The position numbers and the translations under genes were made by a program. From Pyricularia pennisetigena (taxonomy: Eukaryota > Ascomycota > Sordariomycetes > Magnaporthales > Pyriculariaceae), in the NCBI RefSeq assembly GCF_004337985.1, contig NC_043742.1, positions 3,148,176 through 3,212,175 on the forward strand: a stretch of 64,000 nucleotides of DNA, in the 5' to 3' direction. Shown in pieces: positions 46,350 to 57,503 of this stretch (the first letter of the stretch is position 1; every line of letters starts with the position of its first letter). A model generated the notes under the pieces. The model worked only from the letters and a program-made list of their open reading frames with translations. It did no database searches and was not told the DNA's origin.

Positions 46350-46407
46350 TGATGATGGTGATGATGGTGATGATGGTGATGATGGTGATGATGATGATGA
46401 TGATGAT
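46350..46407 (+). repeat. GATGGT/GAT trinucleotide microsatellite
   Basis: Four units of GATGGTGAT type followed by pure GAT repeats, directly upstream of the start of the minus-strand gene at 46,288. The length is likely variable between strains and may affect that promoter. Confidence 0.9.
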
Positions 46408-48862
46408 ACAGAATACTTGGCTCTCTTCCGGGCGTCTCTGCCATTTTTTATAACATTCGATCATGAGTTCTACAATGCGTATTGCGGACCAGATATCTTT
46501 ACTACGCTTACTATGTTTTCTGTATTTACTGTATTAACCGACTATCACGACTTTCTTGTCCAGAAGGATGAAACGTTTACAAGTTATCCAGGCGTTGCAT
46601 GGTTGGCTGAGCAGTCAGCTTACAATCTTGGAGGAACCACGCGCTGGGTTGGCAGGTAAAATGGCAATATTGCCCTGATTACCTGATCATTTATCCCTTG
46701 CCTTTGCTCCGCCAGTATTACTGGTCGCTGAGTTAGAGAAGCAAGTCAATCCGAACCTCGGTGGGATTTGACTGATCGGGCCTTGTTACCAGCGAGGGGG
46801 TGGGGCAGGGTGAGCAATAAAATGGGTGGATGTTGCTTTGCCTCTTTGCCGAGGGAGGGGTAGGCTAAATTAACCATGTTTGCCAGGGGCGGCGCAGTGA
46901 AACCCCTGGCCAACGCAACAGCCACAGTGTTGTTTGTATCCCGTCTTTTCTTGGGTGAATCTTGGGTGAATCTTGGGATGCAATATGCCCTCAGCAGCCG
47001 CGAATGCGCATGTATTCTTCACATGGATCTGTTTGGGATTCCGCTCGCAATTTCGCACGCAACGACTGCACTTGCCGAGTACGATATGTTGGCTGCGATC
47101 TTGTGTAAAAATTAGCCGCAGTCCCATCCATATTGATTGGATGATGTTAGATGAACCATTGTTTAGGGAAACATCCTGCTGGAACAAATAGTCAGACTCG
47201 ATTTGATGCTCTGGATCCCTGGGGGGACGTTGTTAGGTGGAAGAAGGAAAATGCGCATTCCTATTTGCTTCTAGCGATGAGTTTTGGCAATCGCTTACTA
47301 CGTACAGTAAACAAGAGCCACATGGCGAATGTCGATCTTTCGTGGCTCTAGTCTTTGTGCAGCGGAGATCAGACCACATAGCCACCTGCGGGGCATGATG
47401 GTGGTACGTTCATGGCAGTGGGGATGGGGATCTTCCTGTGTACAGCCCCCAGCTGCGGCGGGTTGACACGCTAGTTTCTTAGGGCCCTCCGAATGACGTA
47501 CGGACCTTATTTTGCCAGTTTTCTGGACTAGTTAAGCAAGTGAGGGTTTCAGCCGCATTCATTCGCTGAGCAACTTTGACGCGGCAAGCGGAGATTTTGG
47601 TCCGGTATGAAGGACACCGACTAAAGCAGGGTACCAAGCAATATTTCTGATTTGCAGGCTGCGATAACAAAACAAGTAGCATGTTTGAATAACCATGAGC
47701 CCAAAACAGCAGCATTTGCTCCCGACGTAGTCTTGTTGTCTTGGCTGGCTTGGTACGTACTTCTAGAACTGCCGCGATCTCCACTTATCGACATGGTTGG
47801 TGGTTCCCTGCATGCCCAGGATCCGAAGTGCTCCACGCTGGCCTGTTCCACTTGCAACCCAATTTAGGGGACCGCTTTGTTGAGTCACTTGAGTGTTACG
47901 AGGGGCGCTTCTGTAGATATGTTTTGAAATCGATAGTGGCAGAAAAAAATTGAATCGGCGGAGACAGAAAGGTGAGTTTGAAAGCATATCATGGTCAATT
48001 AATAAATATGCTCAATTGCCGCGCGCGTGAGGTGTACGGGTCGAAGGGAAATGCTATTCAAGTCGCAAGCAAGCAAGGGCCAAAAGGGACATGATTCGCA
48101 AGTATGAGCGCATGGGGATGTGCAGCCAGCGTCATCATCTCGGGTGACTTGATCATATCGCTAGAAGAGGTCAACGGCCGTAATCCGCTAGGAGTTGCCA
48201 AAGGGCAATGGCCTATGCAGAGGCTCTCGAGAGGAGCGTCGATTCAGGACGCGGATCCTCGAATCAAAAAGCCCTTCCAGGGACCAGAAGAACGATAAAT
48301 CGGCGGCCGGATTTACCTGGCACTACTTTATTCTTTCAGTCGCGACCTAGGCTTTGCACGTTTCCTTTCACTCTCAGAGTGCGAATTGAGATTTAGAAAA
48401 CGAGTACACGTGTACTCCTGATATTTATTACGAAGACATATCCAGTCCATTCCGGGACAAGCCCCTTTCGAGACCAAACATGACTGTTTGTTCTCTCCTG
48501 CATCTTCCCCAGTCTCCCGAGCCAGTCTAGGGGCTACCAACGAGAAACAATTCCAACATGTTTGTGTAGGCGTTACATGACAGATACACAATTCATCATT
48601 CCAATCATTGTGATTCATCCGACTTCAAAGGGTCACCAACAACCACGCAATGTTCTCAGCATCTTCAGAGGTTCTCGATGAATCTGGACCGCCTGGCTGC
48701 AGTAGCAGCCATTGAACCATCTCGACTCGAAGTGTTTTCAACAGGAGCAAGAACACCATCTGACTTGCATTTCATATTGTAACAACAGGCTCCAATGTTC
48801 TCCCAACTAGCAAAATAGTCCCGTGCATCAAAACGCTCCGTCTTCTGCAGAGTGGCGCTGCA
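46408..48862. other. 2.4-kb gene-poor spacer
   Basis: Short frames only. A small tandem repeat GGTGAATCTTG (three units) is at about 46,950-46,980. No supported gene or RNA. Confidence 0.45.
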
Positions 48863-49537
48863 CTAGAGCTTGTCCTCCTCTGGCACCTTGGCAGCAGTGG
48901 CACGTGCAGCGGCTTGGTCCTCCAATATCTTTTCTGCCGCCTGGAGTCTTTGAATCCAGAGCGAAACGTCCTTGGGCTTACGGCTATTGCCTTTGGGGAC
49001 GGCCCTGGGGAACATCTGTGCAAGCTTCTCGCGCAGTTTCGTGTTGGCTCCGGTCGGGATTTGGGCTCGAGCGATCTCCGTCTCAGCTGTCGCATACGTA
49101 CCGGTAGTTGGCTCGAAGTGGTTGAATTTGACCTCCAAGTGTCCGTAGGACTCCTTGTGGAATTCTGAGAACCACAGTTTCTGTCCGTTGGCGTCTTGAA
49201 TCTCGGCCCTGACTTGATCTCGCAACTCCCACGAGAGAAGCGTCGCCGTCAAGATCAATCTGTAGATCGTGTCCTCGCTGCTGTACTTGCAAATCTTTGT
49301 GTTAATCAGGCGTGTGTATTGCTTCTTCTGGTCCTCGGTTGCGAGACGCAGATCGGTCTTGCTGGCATGAATCCTCAGTACAAGTCTGGCAAGGCGCAGC
49401 TCGGCGCGGGCGGCTTGGGAGGAGGGTCTGTAGGACAGTAAAAGGACCATGGTTAGGTGTTGGTAATGGTCATGTGGGCTTTGTTGGCGAGACTGTATGA
49501 ATGAAGTGATGACTGTTTTTGCTAGAAACGAGTTCAT
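48863..49537 (-). CDS. Uncharacterised 224-aa protein
   Basis: Open frame from MNSFLAKTV at 49,537 to the stop at 48,863; MVLLLSYRP at about 49,450 is an alternative start. The N-terminal part is basic and could be a mitochondrial presequence. The body is amphipathic and charged, with KDVSLWIQRLQAAEKILEDQ near the C-terminus predicted as helical coil. There is no signal peptide and no domain I can name. The coding bias (GC-ending codons, long open frame) supports a real gene. Confidence 0.55.
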   Translation of the reverse strand: MNSFLAKTVITSFIQSRQQSPHDHYQHLTMVLLLSYRPSSQAARAELRLARLVLRIHASKTDLRLATEDQKKQYTRLINTKICKYSSEDTIYRLILTATLLSWELRDQVRAEIQDANGQKLWFSEFHKESYGHLEVKFNHFEPTTGTYATAETEIARAQIPTGANTKLREKLAQMFPRAVPKGNSRKPKDVSLWIQRLQAAEKILEDQAAARATAAKVPEEDKL

Positions 49538-50022
49538 CAAAAAGTATCCAGGTAAGCAAAGTAAGTCTGGAAAGTTTCGTGGCGCGCGCTCTTATCTCAC
49601 CTTCGCGTCACATTACTTGAGGCCTGGTTCGTGTTGGTTTGGTTGAAATTTGTTATTTTTGTTTGACGCGACTTGGTTTACCACTGAGAGTAAATTGCTT
49701 TTCAGAACTGATGTAGGGCTTCATGACACCTCCCACTGAGCTTCTTTCTTTTTTTTTCTCCTTGTTTGGGGATTTTTTTTTCGGCAGTGGAAGTAGTGCA
49801 ATGAACTGAACATACTTTACTCGGCGCAAGGTGAGATGCACCCAGGAACTTGATATAGCTGGACCGGAGTGCACTACTTATTCCAGTTCTGCTCCACACT
49901 ACCCTTCGCTACGCTAAGCTCCACTTCCAAAGCTTAACCTGCCTACTTAGATTCGGCTCCAAGCGTACCCATCAGTTGGCTGTAATGCGGAGGAATCGCA
50001 ATATCAGAGGCTGAAGCTGGAG
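49538..50022. other. Spacer
   Basis: It contains a T-rich run near 49,745-49,785. No gene is recognised. Confidence 0.4.
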
Positions 50023-51030
50023 ATGATGGTCACCCACGATGCCGTCTTGCAATGTGAACTTTCCCTACGAGCCAAAAAAGGAATTGAGTTGTCGCCTGAA
50101 CTCGTTCTATACGTCTTGGTACTTGTACCTGCACTGGCGGCAGACGGAAGGACTCAGCTGCTACAACAATCAACGAACCGTCGCCAAAAGCCCCACCCCT
50201 TGTCCCATCCTGATGCCATCGATAACATCAACCTCCAAACACACAAATACCCATTCATTTTGACAAGGTGTGAAGCAAAGCGGCCCCCGTCTTCCACTCG
50301 TGTTCCGTGGCGACCGTGCTGATCTTGAAGGACTGCCATGGAGAAACGGTGCTATACCGCACGAGACGTCACCAGGAGCAAAACCCCAACAGGTGGCCTC
50401 TGTTGATGCCTTTCCCACACTATATTGCACAAAACTTTACCGCCGCGCTCTACAAAAGCTATCCATCTGGACCAAGCCCTGTTGCAGCTCTGAAGCATGC
50501 GGTGCGTTCAATAACTGCAATTTCGGATGGTGTCTTCGTCGGCCGCGGCCAGAGGACGGCGTATCCGACGTTGCCTACAAGCATTATCCCAGATCGTGCA
50601 GGGCCAAAAGTCACTAGCAAGGCAGGCGTCGTGGCCTCGGTCCTGCCCGTCGTGTTCCGCGGGTCCAGCAGTATGACGGACCGGTGCGCAAATGGTCTCG
50701 ACCCGACGACATCATGTTCAAGTATACTAGACTCCTCGAGCTCCTGATCTACAGAAAGAAAAATTCGATTTCCTGTCGATCGAGAACCTCACTGCCGGCA
50801 TCTTCCAGACAGTCCTTCCCAGAAGCGGTGTCACCGGCAACATCGTGCGATATGCTTACGAGGCTAGGATCATTGTACACTCGTCACCGATCATCATGGT
50901 ACTGTTTGAAGGTGGTGGACATCTATTTACGAAAAAAGATTTCACCGACAGAGTGGTCAAGGGTGGTAATGAAGGGGCTGTACGTAGTATGGCGTATTGG
51001 CGGAGTATCCCTTGAGCGCAGCAAGGACAG
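50023..51030 (+). pseudogene. Putative gene remnant with coding blocks in several frames
   Basis: The plus strand carries coherent blocks: ETVLYRTRRHQEQNPNRW with MPFPHYIAQNFTAALYKSYP (about 50,345-50,460), DDIMFKYTRLLELLIY (about 50,705-50,755) and, one frame away, KFDFLSIENLTAGIFQTVLP with GNIVRYAYEARIIVHSSPII (about 50,765-50,900), ending MVLFEGGGHLFTKK. They look like one protein broken by frameshifts or unresolved introns. No family is recognised. The steady codon quality of the last block suggests recent decay or imperfect sequence rather than chance. Confidence 0.35.
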
Positions 51031-51868
51031 GCTTGCATTATCCCAGGGTAGAGTTAACAGACTTTGTATTGTTCTTTTTATTCAGGGCGATGGTGACGCT
51101 GCTTGATGTAGTCAATTTCTAATTGGTGTTTGGGGCTTTATATGTAGTCTTCATTCATCAATCTCTCGGTGATGCGCGCAGCTCGTGTACCGTAATAGTA
51201 TTATTATCCACTTGCCTTGTGGCCATTTATAGACGCAATTATAGTTTTAGAAACCGACTCTAATTCCTGTCAGTCCCCACCGTGCTTCGTTATCCTGCCT
51301 GACAATTTATTAATAAATCGACGGTTGGAAGTTTATATAATAAGCACAGAATGCCAAGAGCACAGTTTTCTCACGTCCTACGTCCGCAGTTACTAGGAAT
51401 GATCTGCTGCGCTAATACCGGTTGAATGCAGAATCTTTTTCCTCGGGGCGGCCCGGATCAACTTTCCTAAATATATCTAGGAAACTTAGTAGGGAGTTCA
51501 GCACCTCTGTGCGATACGATTCAGACAACAGTGGACTTTGCCTCCAAATGGCTGAAAATGACTCTCTCCGGCCCCGCCGACACTGTAGGCTGCATAAGGT
51601 CTCTTGGCATTGATTTGGCCCGGTTGCTAAGGTCAACACAAGTATGGATCATTTGGAACGAGCTGCGGTTCCAAGGGAACTGCATTTTATAAATCAAAAA
51701 GTGTGCCATCATTGATGTTCATGAGGACATATAATAGATCAAAGACCAAAACCTAGAAGCTAGGTCGAATAGTTCATGTTTGATTTTTGCGCAGTCTTTT
51801 TGTCCATTCTCTTCATGTTTTACAGCGATTTAATCCCGTACATTTCACAGCCCTGTTGAGTTCCCAAT
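51031..51868. other. 5' region of the 3-exon secreted protein gene
   Basis: AT-rich, with TATATAA near 51,335. No gene is recognised. Confidence 0.4.
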
Positions 51869-52393
51869 ATGCATCTATCAACGATATTTATCTATGCTTA
51901 TGTTATTGTTAATTCCGCCATGTCGTATTGGGTCCTCCCTCAAAGGACCAAGTTTGTTGAAAAGCGGCGAAATACTTTTACAGCTGAACAACAAAGAACT
52001 CTCAATAAAAATATCCTAAAAGCACTTCGCTGCGATGTAAGACGCCCTCAAGCCTGCGGAAATATACATAAACTAACGGCTTGGCAACAAAAATATGTTT
52101 AGTTGTTGACCGGGCCGCAATGTAGAGAGGCCGAACATTGCCTCCACCTAAGCCATGTTTGCTTCTCTTCATATGTCGAGTATGAAGGTAAGTTGTAAAA
52201 TACGTAGTTGAATATTCCACAAGCTAATGGTTTGATAATTCTTTTTTTCATAGATTATAAGAAAGCAGTAGGGGGTGCAAAGTGGGTGGAACCAGCAGAC
52301 GCACCGTCCGAAGACGAACCAAACCCAATTCATACGGATCCTTGGCGGTGTATAGACAGAAAAATGGGTCCCCAGAGGCCTGGATTAAATTAA
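51869..52393 (+). CDS. Small secreted five-cysteine protein, 3 exons
   Basis: Exons 51,869-52,036; 52,103-52,187; 52,254-52,393 (393 nt, 130 aa). Intron 1 (66 nt) has donor GTAAGA, branch ACTAAC and acceptor TTTAG. Because its length is a multiple of three, unspliced reading gives a single in-frame TAG and hides the gene. Intron 2 (GTAAGT, GCTAAT, CATAG) is also 66 nt. The signal peptide is about residues 1-19. A dibasic KRR at 32-34 may be a Kex2 site. Cysteines are 55, 63, 69, 76 and 117, and the C-terminus is acidic/proline-rich. No homology is recognised. Size, secretion signal, AT-rich codons and isolated location mark it as an effector candidate. Confidence 0.7.
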
Positions 52394-53162
52394 TTGAATA
52401 TTTGTTACAGGTCATTCTTATCTTATATCGGGTGGAATAATAATTGGCAGAGGAGGTGAAGAGCTGCGCTCTGTACGTATCGTGTATGTCCTGGTATCTT
52501 TACTAGTAACAAAGTCCGTGTGGAGTAAGCCACACTTGAAATTAGATTGGAGTATGGATAAAGTAAATTAAGAGTCTCTTTTAGGGCGGTACGTTGCGTG
52601 CACAAAACACCCAACGCCACCGTCGGTGTAGCGCTTGGAACCATATTTTTTAAAATTATTATCTTAGCAATGCTTTAATGATTGGTCGCCGCAAGACGGA
52701 GCTCAGCCTAAACCATCCAAGGTCACAGCCAGGCCCAGATCCGCGGCGCAACTAGAGCGACTACAACTAGGCGGCTCAGTCCGAGGCATGTCTCGAGTTT
52801 GCTCCGGTGTGGCCCCAACCGTACCCTCAGACATGCAAAGCAATTTCGTATCTTGAGTCGGCTTAAATTCGCTATAAGCTGTTGTTTTATGTTCCTAAAG
52901 CATTTGTCCATTTCTCGACAAATTCGGTCCATCCCGACCAGCGCCTGCGGCGGTGCAAAGTTGCTTTTGACCCTGCCTTGATTGTTAGCGTGGACGCCTT
53001 GGACGCCCCGTCGGAGATTTCGTCCACTGGCAAATAGCAACGACGCAGATTAGTGTCACGCTAATACTAGGCTGATCATGATGCGACAGAAGTAGATAAT
53101 GACGACAATTTCACTTGTATGATGCATGCATATTTAAGGATGTGGGTGGGCAGCGCGACGTT

Positions 53163-53193
<31 letters not shown>

Positions 53194-53288
53194 AAAGGGA
53201 AGTCTCATGTCTTCTGTTTGCTGAGCTGACGGCACCACAGCGTCACCGACTGGGCTCCCCCCCCTTACTTGTGCCACTCATCAGCACT
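52394..53288. other. Spacer and 5' leader of the amidohydrolase gene
   Basis: It contains an A-rich run interrupted by G (53,163-53,195), then a C-rich leader before the ATG. No other gene is seen. Confidence 0.45.
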
Positions 53289-54500
53289 ATGGCACCTCTT
53301 CTTCGGTCTCTCCTCCTGCTTGCCTCCATCACCAGACTGGCAGCTGGTGTCGCTATTCCCGACGACACCTACGACACCAGCTGCGCGTCCGATGAAGGGG
53401 ATGACATCTCCTTCATAACACTCGAGGAGCACTGGCTCGCACCCTCGTTCCAGGAGCTCTACATGGAAAACATTGCCACCGAGCTGCAGGGGATCCGGAG
53501 CCGCATCCCCCGCCTGCTCGAGGTCGGCCCGGAACGCATCGCCGCCATGGACGAGGGCAACGTCGCGATCCAGGTCGTGTCACACGTGGCCACCTCGCAA
53601 AAGGCAATGCGCCTGGTCGACGACGTCCGCGCCGCCAACGACGCCCTGCATGCGCGCGTCGTCGACCCCAACAACGACGGCCGCTTCCGGGGTTTCTGCG
53701 CCCTGCCCATGGCCTTCCCCAACGAGGCGGCCGCGGAGCTGCGCCGCTGTGTCCGGGAGCTAGGCTTCGTCGGCGCGCTCGTCGACGCGCACTTTGTGGG
53801 CGACCGCGGGGCGCCCAACGGTGCAACCACCCGCACCGGGTCCGAGAACAGGACCGAGGCGGCAAACGGCGGGGACGGGTACTACTTCTACGACGCCCCC
53901 GCCTACGACGTCTTGTGGGCCGCGTTGGCGGAGCTTCAGGTGCCCATCTACCTCCACCCTTGCTACCCTCCGCAGGATGAGATGCTGCGCACGGGCGGCC
54001 TCTACGCATCCTCGCTGCCCGGCACGAACGAGTCTTCCATCCTTTCGGACTCGGACGCCGTCCGCCTCGGCACGTCGACCTGGGGCTGGCACTCCAATGC
54101 AGGCCTGAGCTTCCTCAAGCTCTTCGCCGCGGGCGTGTTTGACCGCCACCCGACGCTGCAGGTGGTGCTGGGCCACATGGGCGAGTTGGTGCCGTACTAT
54201 CTGGGCCGGGTGGAATCGCGTCTGCGACGGTCCGGGGAGACATCTACGGGCAGGAACGTGACGGACGTGTACGCCAACAACGTGTACGTGACCTTTGGCG
54301 GCTACTTTAGCCTGGCTGCCATGTACACGCTGCTGGAGGTGACGAATGCGACCCGGGTGATGCACAGCGTAGACTATCCCTTTGGTAACAATACCCAGGG
54401 CAAAGAATTCATGGAAAGCCTGAGGGAGAGTGGCTTGGTTAATGAGGAGGAGTACAAGGATATTGCCTATCGCAATGCAAAGAGGCTGTTGAAAATCTAG
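53289..54500 (+). CDS. Secreted amidohydrolase-2 family protein (decarboxylase-like)
   Basis: Single exon, 403 aa, from MAPLLRSLLLLAS; the upstream open codons run through an A-tract and are not used. A signal peptide (to about LAAGVA) is followed by the metal-site layout of the ACMSD/2,3-dihydroxybenzoate decarboxylase group (amidohydrolase 2): TLEEHW (Glu46, His48), VPIYLHP (His about 223), LGHMGE (His about 295) and HSVDYPF (Asp about 361). All predicted ligands are present. Classical members decarboxylate hydroxybenzoates or resorcylates in the cytosol; a secreted version is less usual, and possible N-glycosylation sites (NRT, NES, NVT, NAT) agree with secretion. It may act on plant phenolics (inference). 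Codon use is strongly GC-ending. Confidence 0.85.
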   Translation: MAPLLRSLLLLASITRLAAGVAIPDDTYDTSCASDEGDDISFITLEEHWLAPSFQELYMENIATELQGIRSRIPRLLEVGPERIAAMDEGNVAIQVVSHVATSQKAMRLVDDVRAANDALHARVVDPNNDGRFRGFCALPMAFPNEAAAELRRCVRELGFVGALVDAHFVGDRGAPNGATTRTGSENRTEAANGGDGYYFYDAPAYDVLWAALAELQVPIYLHPCYPPQDEMLRTGGLYASSLPGTNESSILSDSDAVRLGTSTWGWHSNAGLSFLKLFAAGVFDRHPTLQVVLGHMGELVPYYLGRVESRLRRSGETSTGRNVTDVYANNVYVTFGGYFSLAAMYTLLEVTNATRVMHSVDYPFGNNTQGKEFMESLRESGLVNEEEYKDIAYRNAKRLLKI

Positions 54501-55926
54501 CTACTTGAGCCTAGTTGGATGTATATAGATGAGTCTTGTACAATAAAGTTGGGGATTGGAGGAAGCTCGGTGGCATGTAACGAGCGCTGACAACCCCATG
54601 GGCAGGTCTGGGGCTTTGCTTCAAGAAAAATGAGTGCCGTTCTCACACTAACAATTAAAGCTTGGAAACTATTCACAGTGGTACCGTATTGAAAACTAAA
54701 AACAAAAGGTGACTTTTTACTATTGGTATTCAACTTTTAATTCCACACATATTGCCTGTTGCAGCTCCACACGACCAGGCTACTATTAAGCTACATACAT
54801 AATCAAGCTGTGATCGATCGGGCTTGGCCTACTGTAGTTACTGTAGTGGAGAAAAAGTACTTGGCGAACCATAGTTCAACGGTGCTGTGTTGGGCTGCGA
54901 AATCCTTCAGTGACGCAATTTTTCGCCAGGCCGCTGTTACCCCAACATGGCCACGTATGGGATTCAGATGGGCTCGTTACCTCCGACCACAGAATTAATT
55001 AACCAAAGCACAAACCAAAACCTACGTTCACCTAAGTAATAAGGTTTCTGCACTTTGTAATAACCCTTCTCATATTTGCAATGTTCAACATTCTTCGGCT
55101 GTTGTTATGGCATTTTTGTAGATTCAGTTAATCGCTCATTTATACAGGAATCGAAAATGGCATAATCTCGTAATATTGAATTATTTAAATATAGCAAGAT
55201 AAAACACCGTACACAACAAATACAATTTCAAATAGTTCATAAACAAGTCGCACTTGTGAACTTTATGCAATTACTTTTCTATTTTCGGAGTTTCGTTGTA
55301 AAGCAGATTATTTATTGACATAAGTTAATAACAACGAGTAATTTGCCCATGTTAGCCAAGTGACTTTTTCATACAACTCAATTTATTCTAGAACCCTAGG
55401 TCCACAAATGTCTACAGATTTCCACTTGATTTTTATATACGCGAATAGAATCATCTAAAAACAAATCACCGTACACTTCAGGAGGTTATCAAAATGTTTA
55501 ATTTACTATAGGAGACTAATCAAAGATTTATATATAAAGGCTTAATCAATATCTCGTAAAATTGTAATTTTCCAGGAAAAGGAAAAAGCGAGAGAAACAC
55601 AATAACAGGGGCCGCGGTGGGGCGGTGACAAAAAAAAAATAGGATAAAATAAACATAAGCACCAAAACCAGAAAATAGTAATTAATATTTACAACCCCAC
55701 TTCTGCTAAAAAATCAAAAGTCAAATTACGCCGACAAAGCTGACTGGGCTATCAATAAATAACCTTGTCGATTTGTTATAAAACAAGCTACCTTTACAAC
55801 CTTTACAACCTTTACATCTGAACTTTCGTCCACCTAGTCTTTCCTTTGCGATCCTACCTTTAAAAACCGACCTGCACAACCTTATTTTATTTTCAAACCC
55901 GTTTCACTTTATCTGAACTTGACAAA
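54501..55926. other. 1.4-kb AT-rich spacer with promoter of the twin-CX3C gene
   Basis: No gene is recognised. Near the right end are TTATAAAAC (about 55,776) and three tandem copies of ACCTTTACA (about 55,790-55,816), a likely core promoter about 110-150 nt before the next ATG. Confidence 0.5.
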
Positions 55927-56256
55927 ATGCGTCTCCAAACTGCGAATCTAGCCATCTTTGCGACCGCTCAGCTTGGCTTGGCCGCCGTGGCAAGTAGCCT
56001 CATCAACGGCTCCCCTCCTCGCCAGGTGGCTGGAGGGACATTTAACAACGGCTCCCCTCCTCGCCAGGTGGCTCCACTGACATTTGAAGAATGCTGGGAT
56101 AAATGCAAACGCAATCTCTTGGCCGAAAATGACATTCATTTTGACGAAAATTTCGCGTTCCATTGTTACTTCGAATGCGAAAATCGGCCGGGCTGCCCTA
56201 AAGATTGGAATGATTTCGTAAACAATTTTAAGGACGGTGTACGAAAAACTAGTTGA
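55927..56256 (+). CDS. Small secreted protein with twin CX3C motif
   Basis: 109 aa. Signal peptide about 1-22 (MRLQTANLAIFATAQLGLAA). The mature part starts with two copies of NGSPPRQVA (residues 27-35 and 41-49), encoded by a 42-bp tandem duplication. Then come Cys56-x3-Cys60 and Cys80-x3-Cys84, 19 residues apart, plus Cys90. Two CX3C pairs on facing helices form a helical hairpin in CHCH-like folds, but those are mitochondrial; here a signal peptide precedes it, so a secreted disulfide-linked hairpin is more likely. No family is recognised. The duplicated linker suggests recent change. Effector candidate. Confidence 0.75.
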   Translation: MRLQTANLAIFATAQLGLAAVASSLINGSPPRQVAGGTFNNGSPPRQVAPLTFEECWDKCKRNLLAENDIHFDENFAFHCYFECENRPGCPKDWNDFVNNFKDGVRKTS

Positions 56257-57503
56257 TGGTTTGGTCATCCTGACGCGCACCGTTCGCAAATCCGACTGTG
56301 GGGATAAGGTGCCTCATTTATGTTTTATGGCATATCTCAAAGGCGGCGGTGACCTTCTCTCAACCATCGAACGTTTCTGGTCGGCACATTCGTTTTTATT
56401 ATTCTTTCTTTTCCTTGTTTCTCTCATTTCCATATGTTCTAATCAAGATTGGCGAATTGCCATGCGTGTCTATCGTGCATTCATCGGGTATCGCAAATCT
56501 TGCTTAGTTATAAACCGGGTCCATTATGTGCTTATGCATCGAGGATTTCGGATAACGGAGACGCCACTGCGTGGCTGGACTTTTTGTTGACTACAACTGT
56601 TTTTGATTCGAAACACGATAACTACATATGGTATTTTTATCACAATAAGCGTTGAACAGTTCATGTTGATTAGTCTGGCAATAGCAGCTTTGGGTGAAAG
56701 TCAAGGGGAAATCAAGTGGGCAATCCATGCATCGGACAATGACTCGCTTGTTGCCTAGGCGCTATACCGAAGGCGATGGAGACTTGATATTTACTGTTTT
56801 TCTTACGCGGCAGCAAGTGTTTGTCCAGGGAAACTAGAAAGGCGACTGGAATTTTGAACAATGAGACTTTGTCTTCCGATGTCAAAAGGCGACGTTACGA
56901 ATCCATGAGTTCCCGGCTACTTCTCCGTCTTGAGCTCGCAGGGAGCGAATGCCTAACCTCGTGCATGTCCGTACGCACTTTTAAACAAAATGCTCTCGGG
57001 GCCTGTGCACCAATGACAGCTTTTTGAAAATTGACACATGGTTACTTTTTACCCAATGAAAAAGCCAGCACGCCCCGGCCTTTGTTGCTGGGATATCCTT
57101 GTCGGCCATTCTTCCCACTCTCACCTAGCCCGACAACGTCGAGGCTTGCAAATGCCATAAAACTCCCAGTTTAGGATGGTTGCTTCCGTCCCGAGAAAGC
57201 CCAAAGGAACACTTTCGCTAAAACAGAAGTTGCTGACTGACTACCAGTCGTGCCCCCTTTTGACCGTTGCCAGCCACTGCCTGGCTTGCCAGAAATTTCA
57301 GTTAGCTGAGTAAGTGATGTTGAGAGGTTTTTATTTTTTTTTTTTTTTTATTTTTTTTTTTTGGAGCTATAAATATCCATTTAATCATACGACCGGCAAC
57401 TTATCGGGGATCTTGTTTTCAAAGCTTCCCCCGCTTCAATTTGTAAGCCTTCCTTTCTCCGATAACCGTGGGTGCTGCTAGTCTACCACTCAGCCGTCCG
57501 TTA
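56257..57503. other. Spacer with T-rich tract
   Basis: An interrupted T-tract lies at about 57,328-57,362. No supported gene. Confidence 0.4.

Noticed and set aside
52100..52102. Nonsense mutation in the small secreted protein gene
   Set aside because: The TAG is the end of a 66-nt intron with proper donor and branch point.
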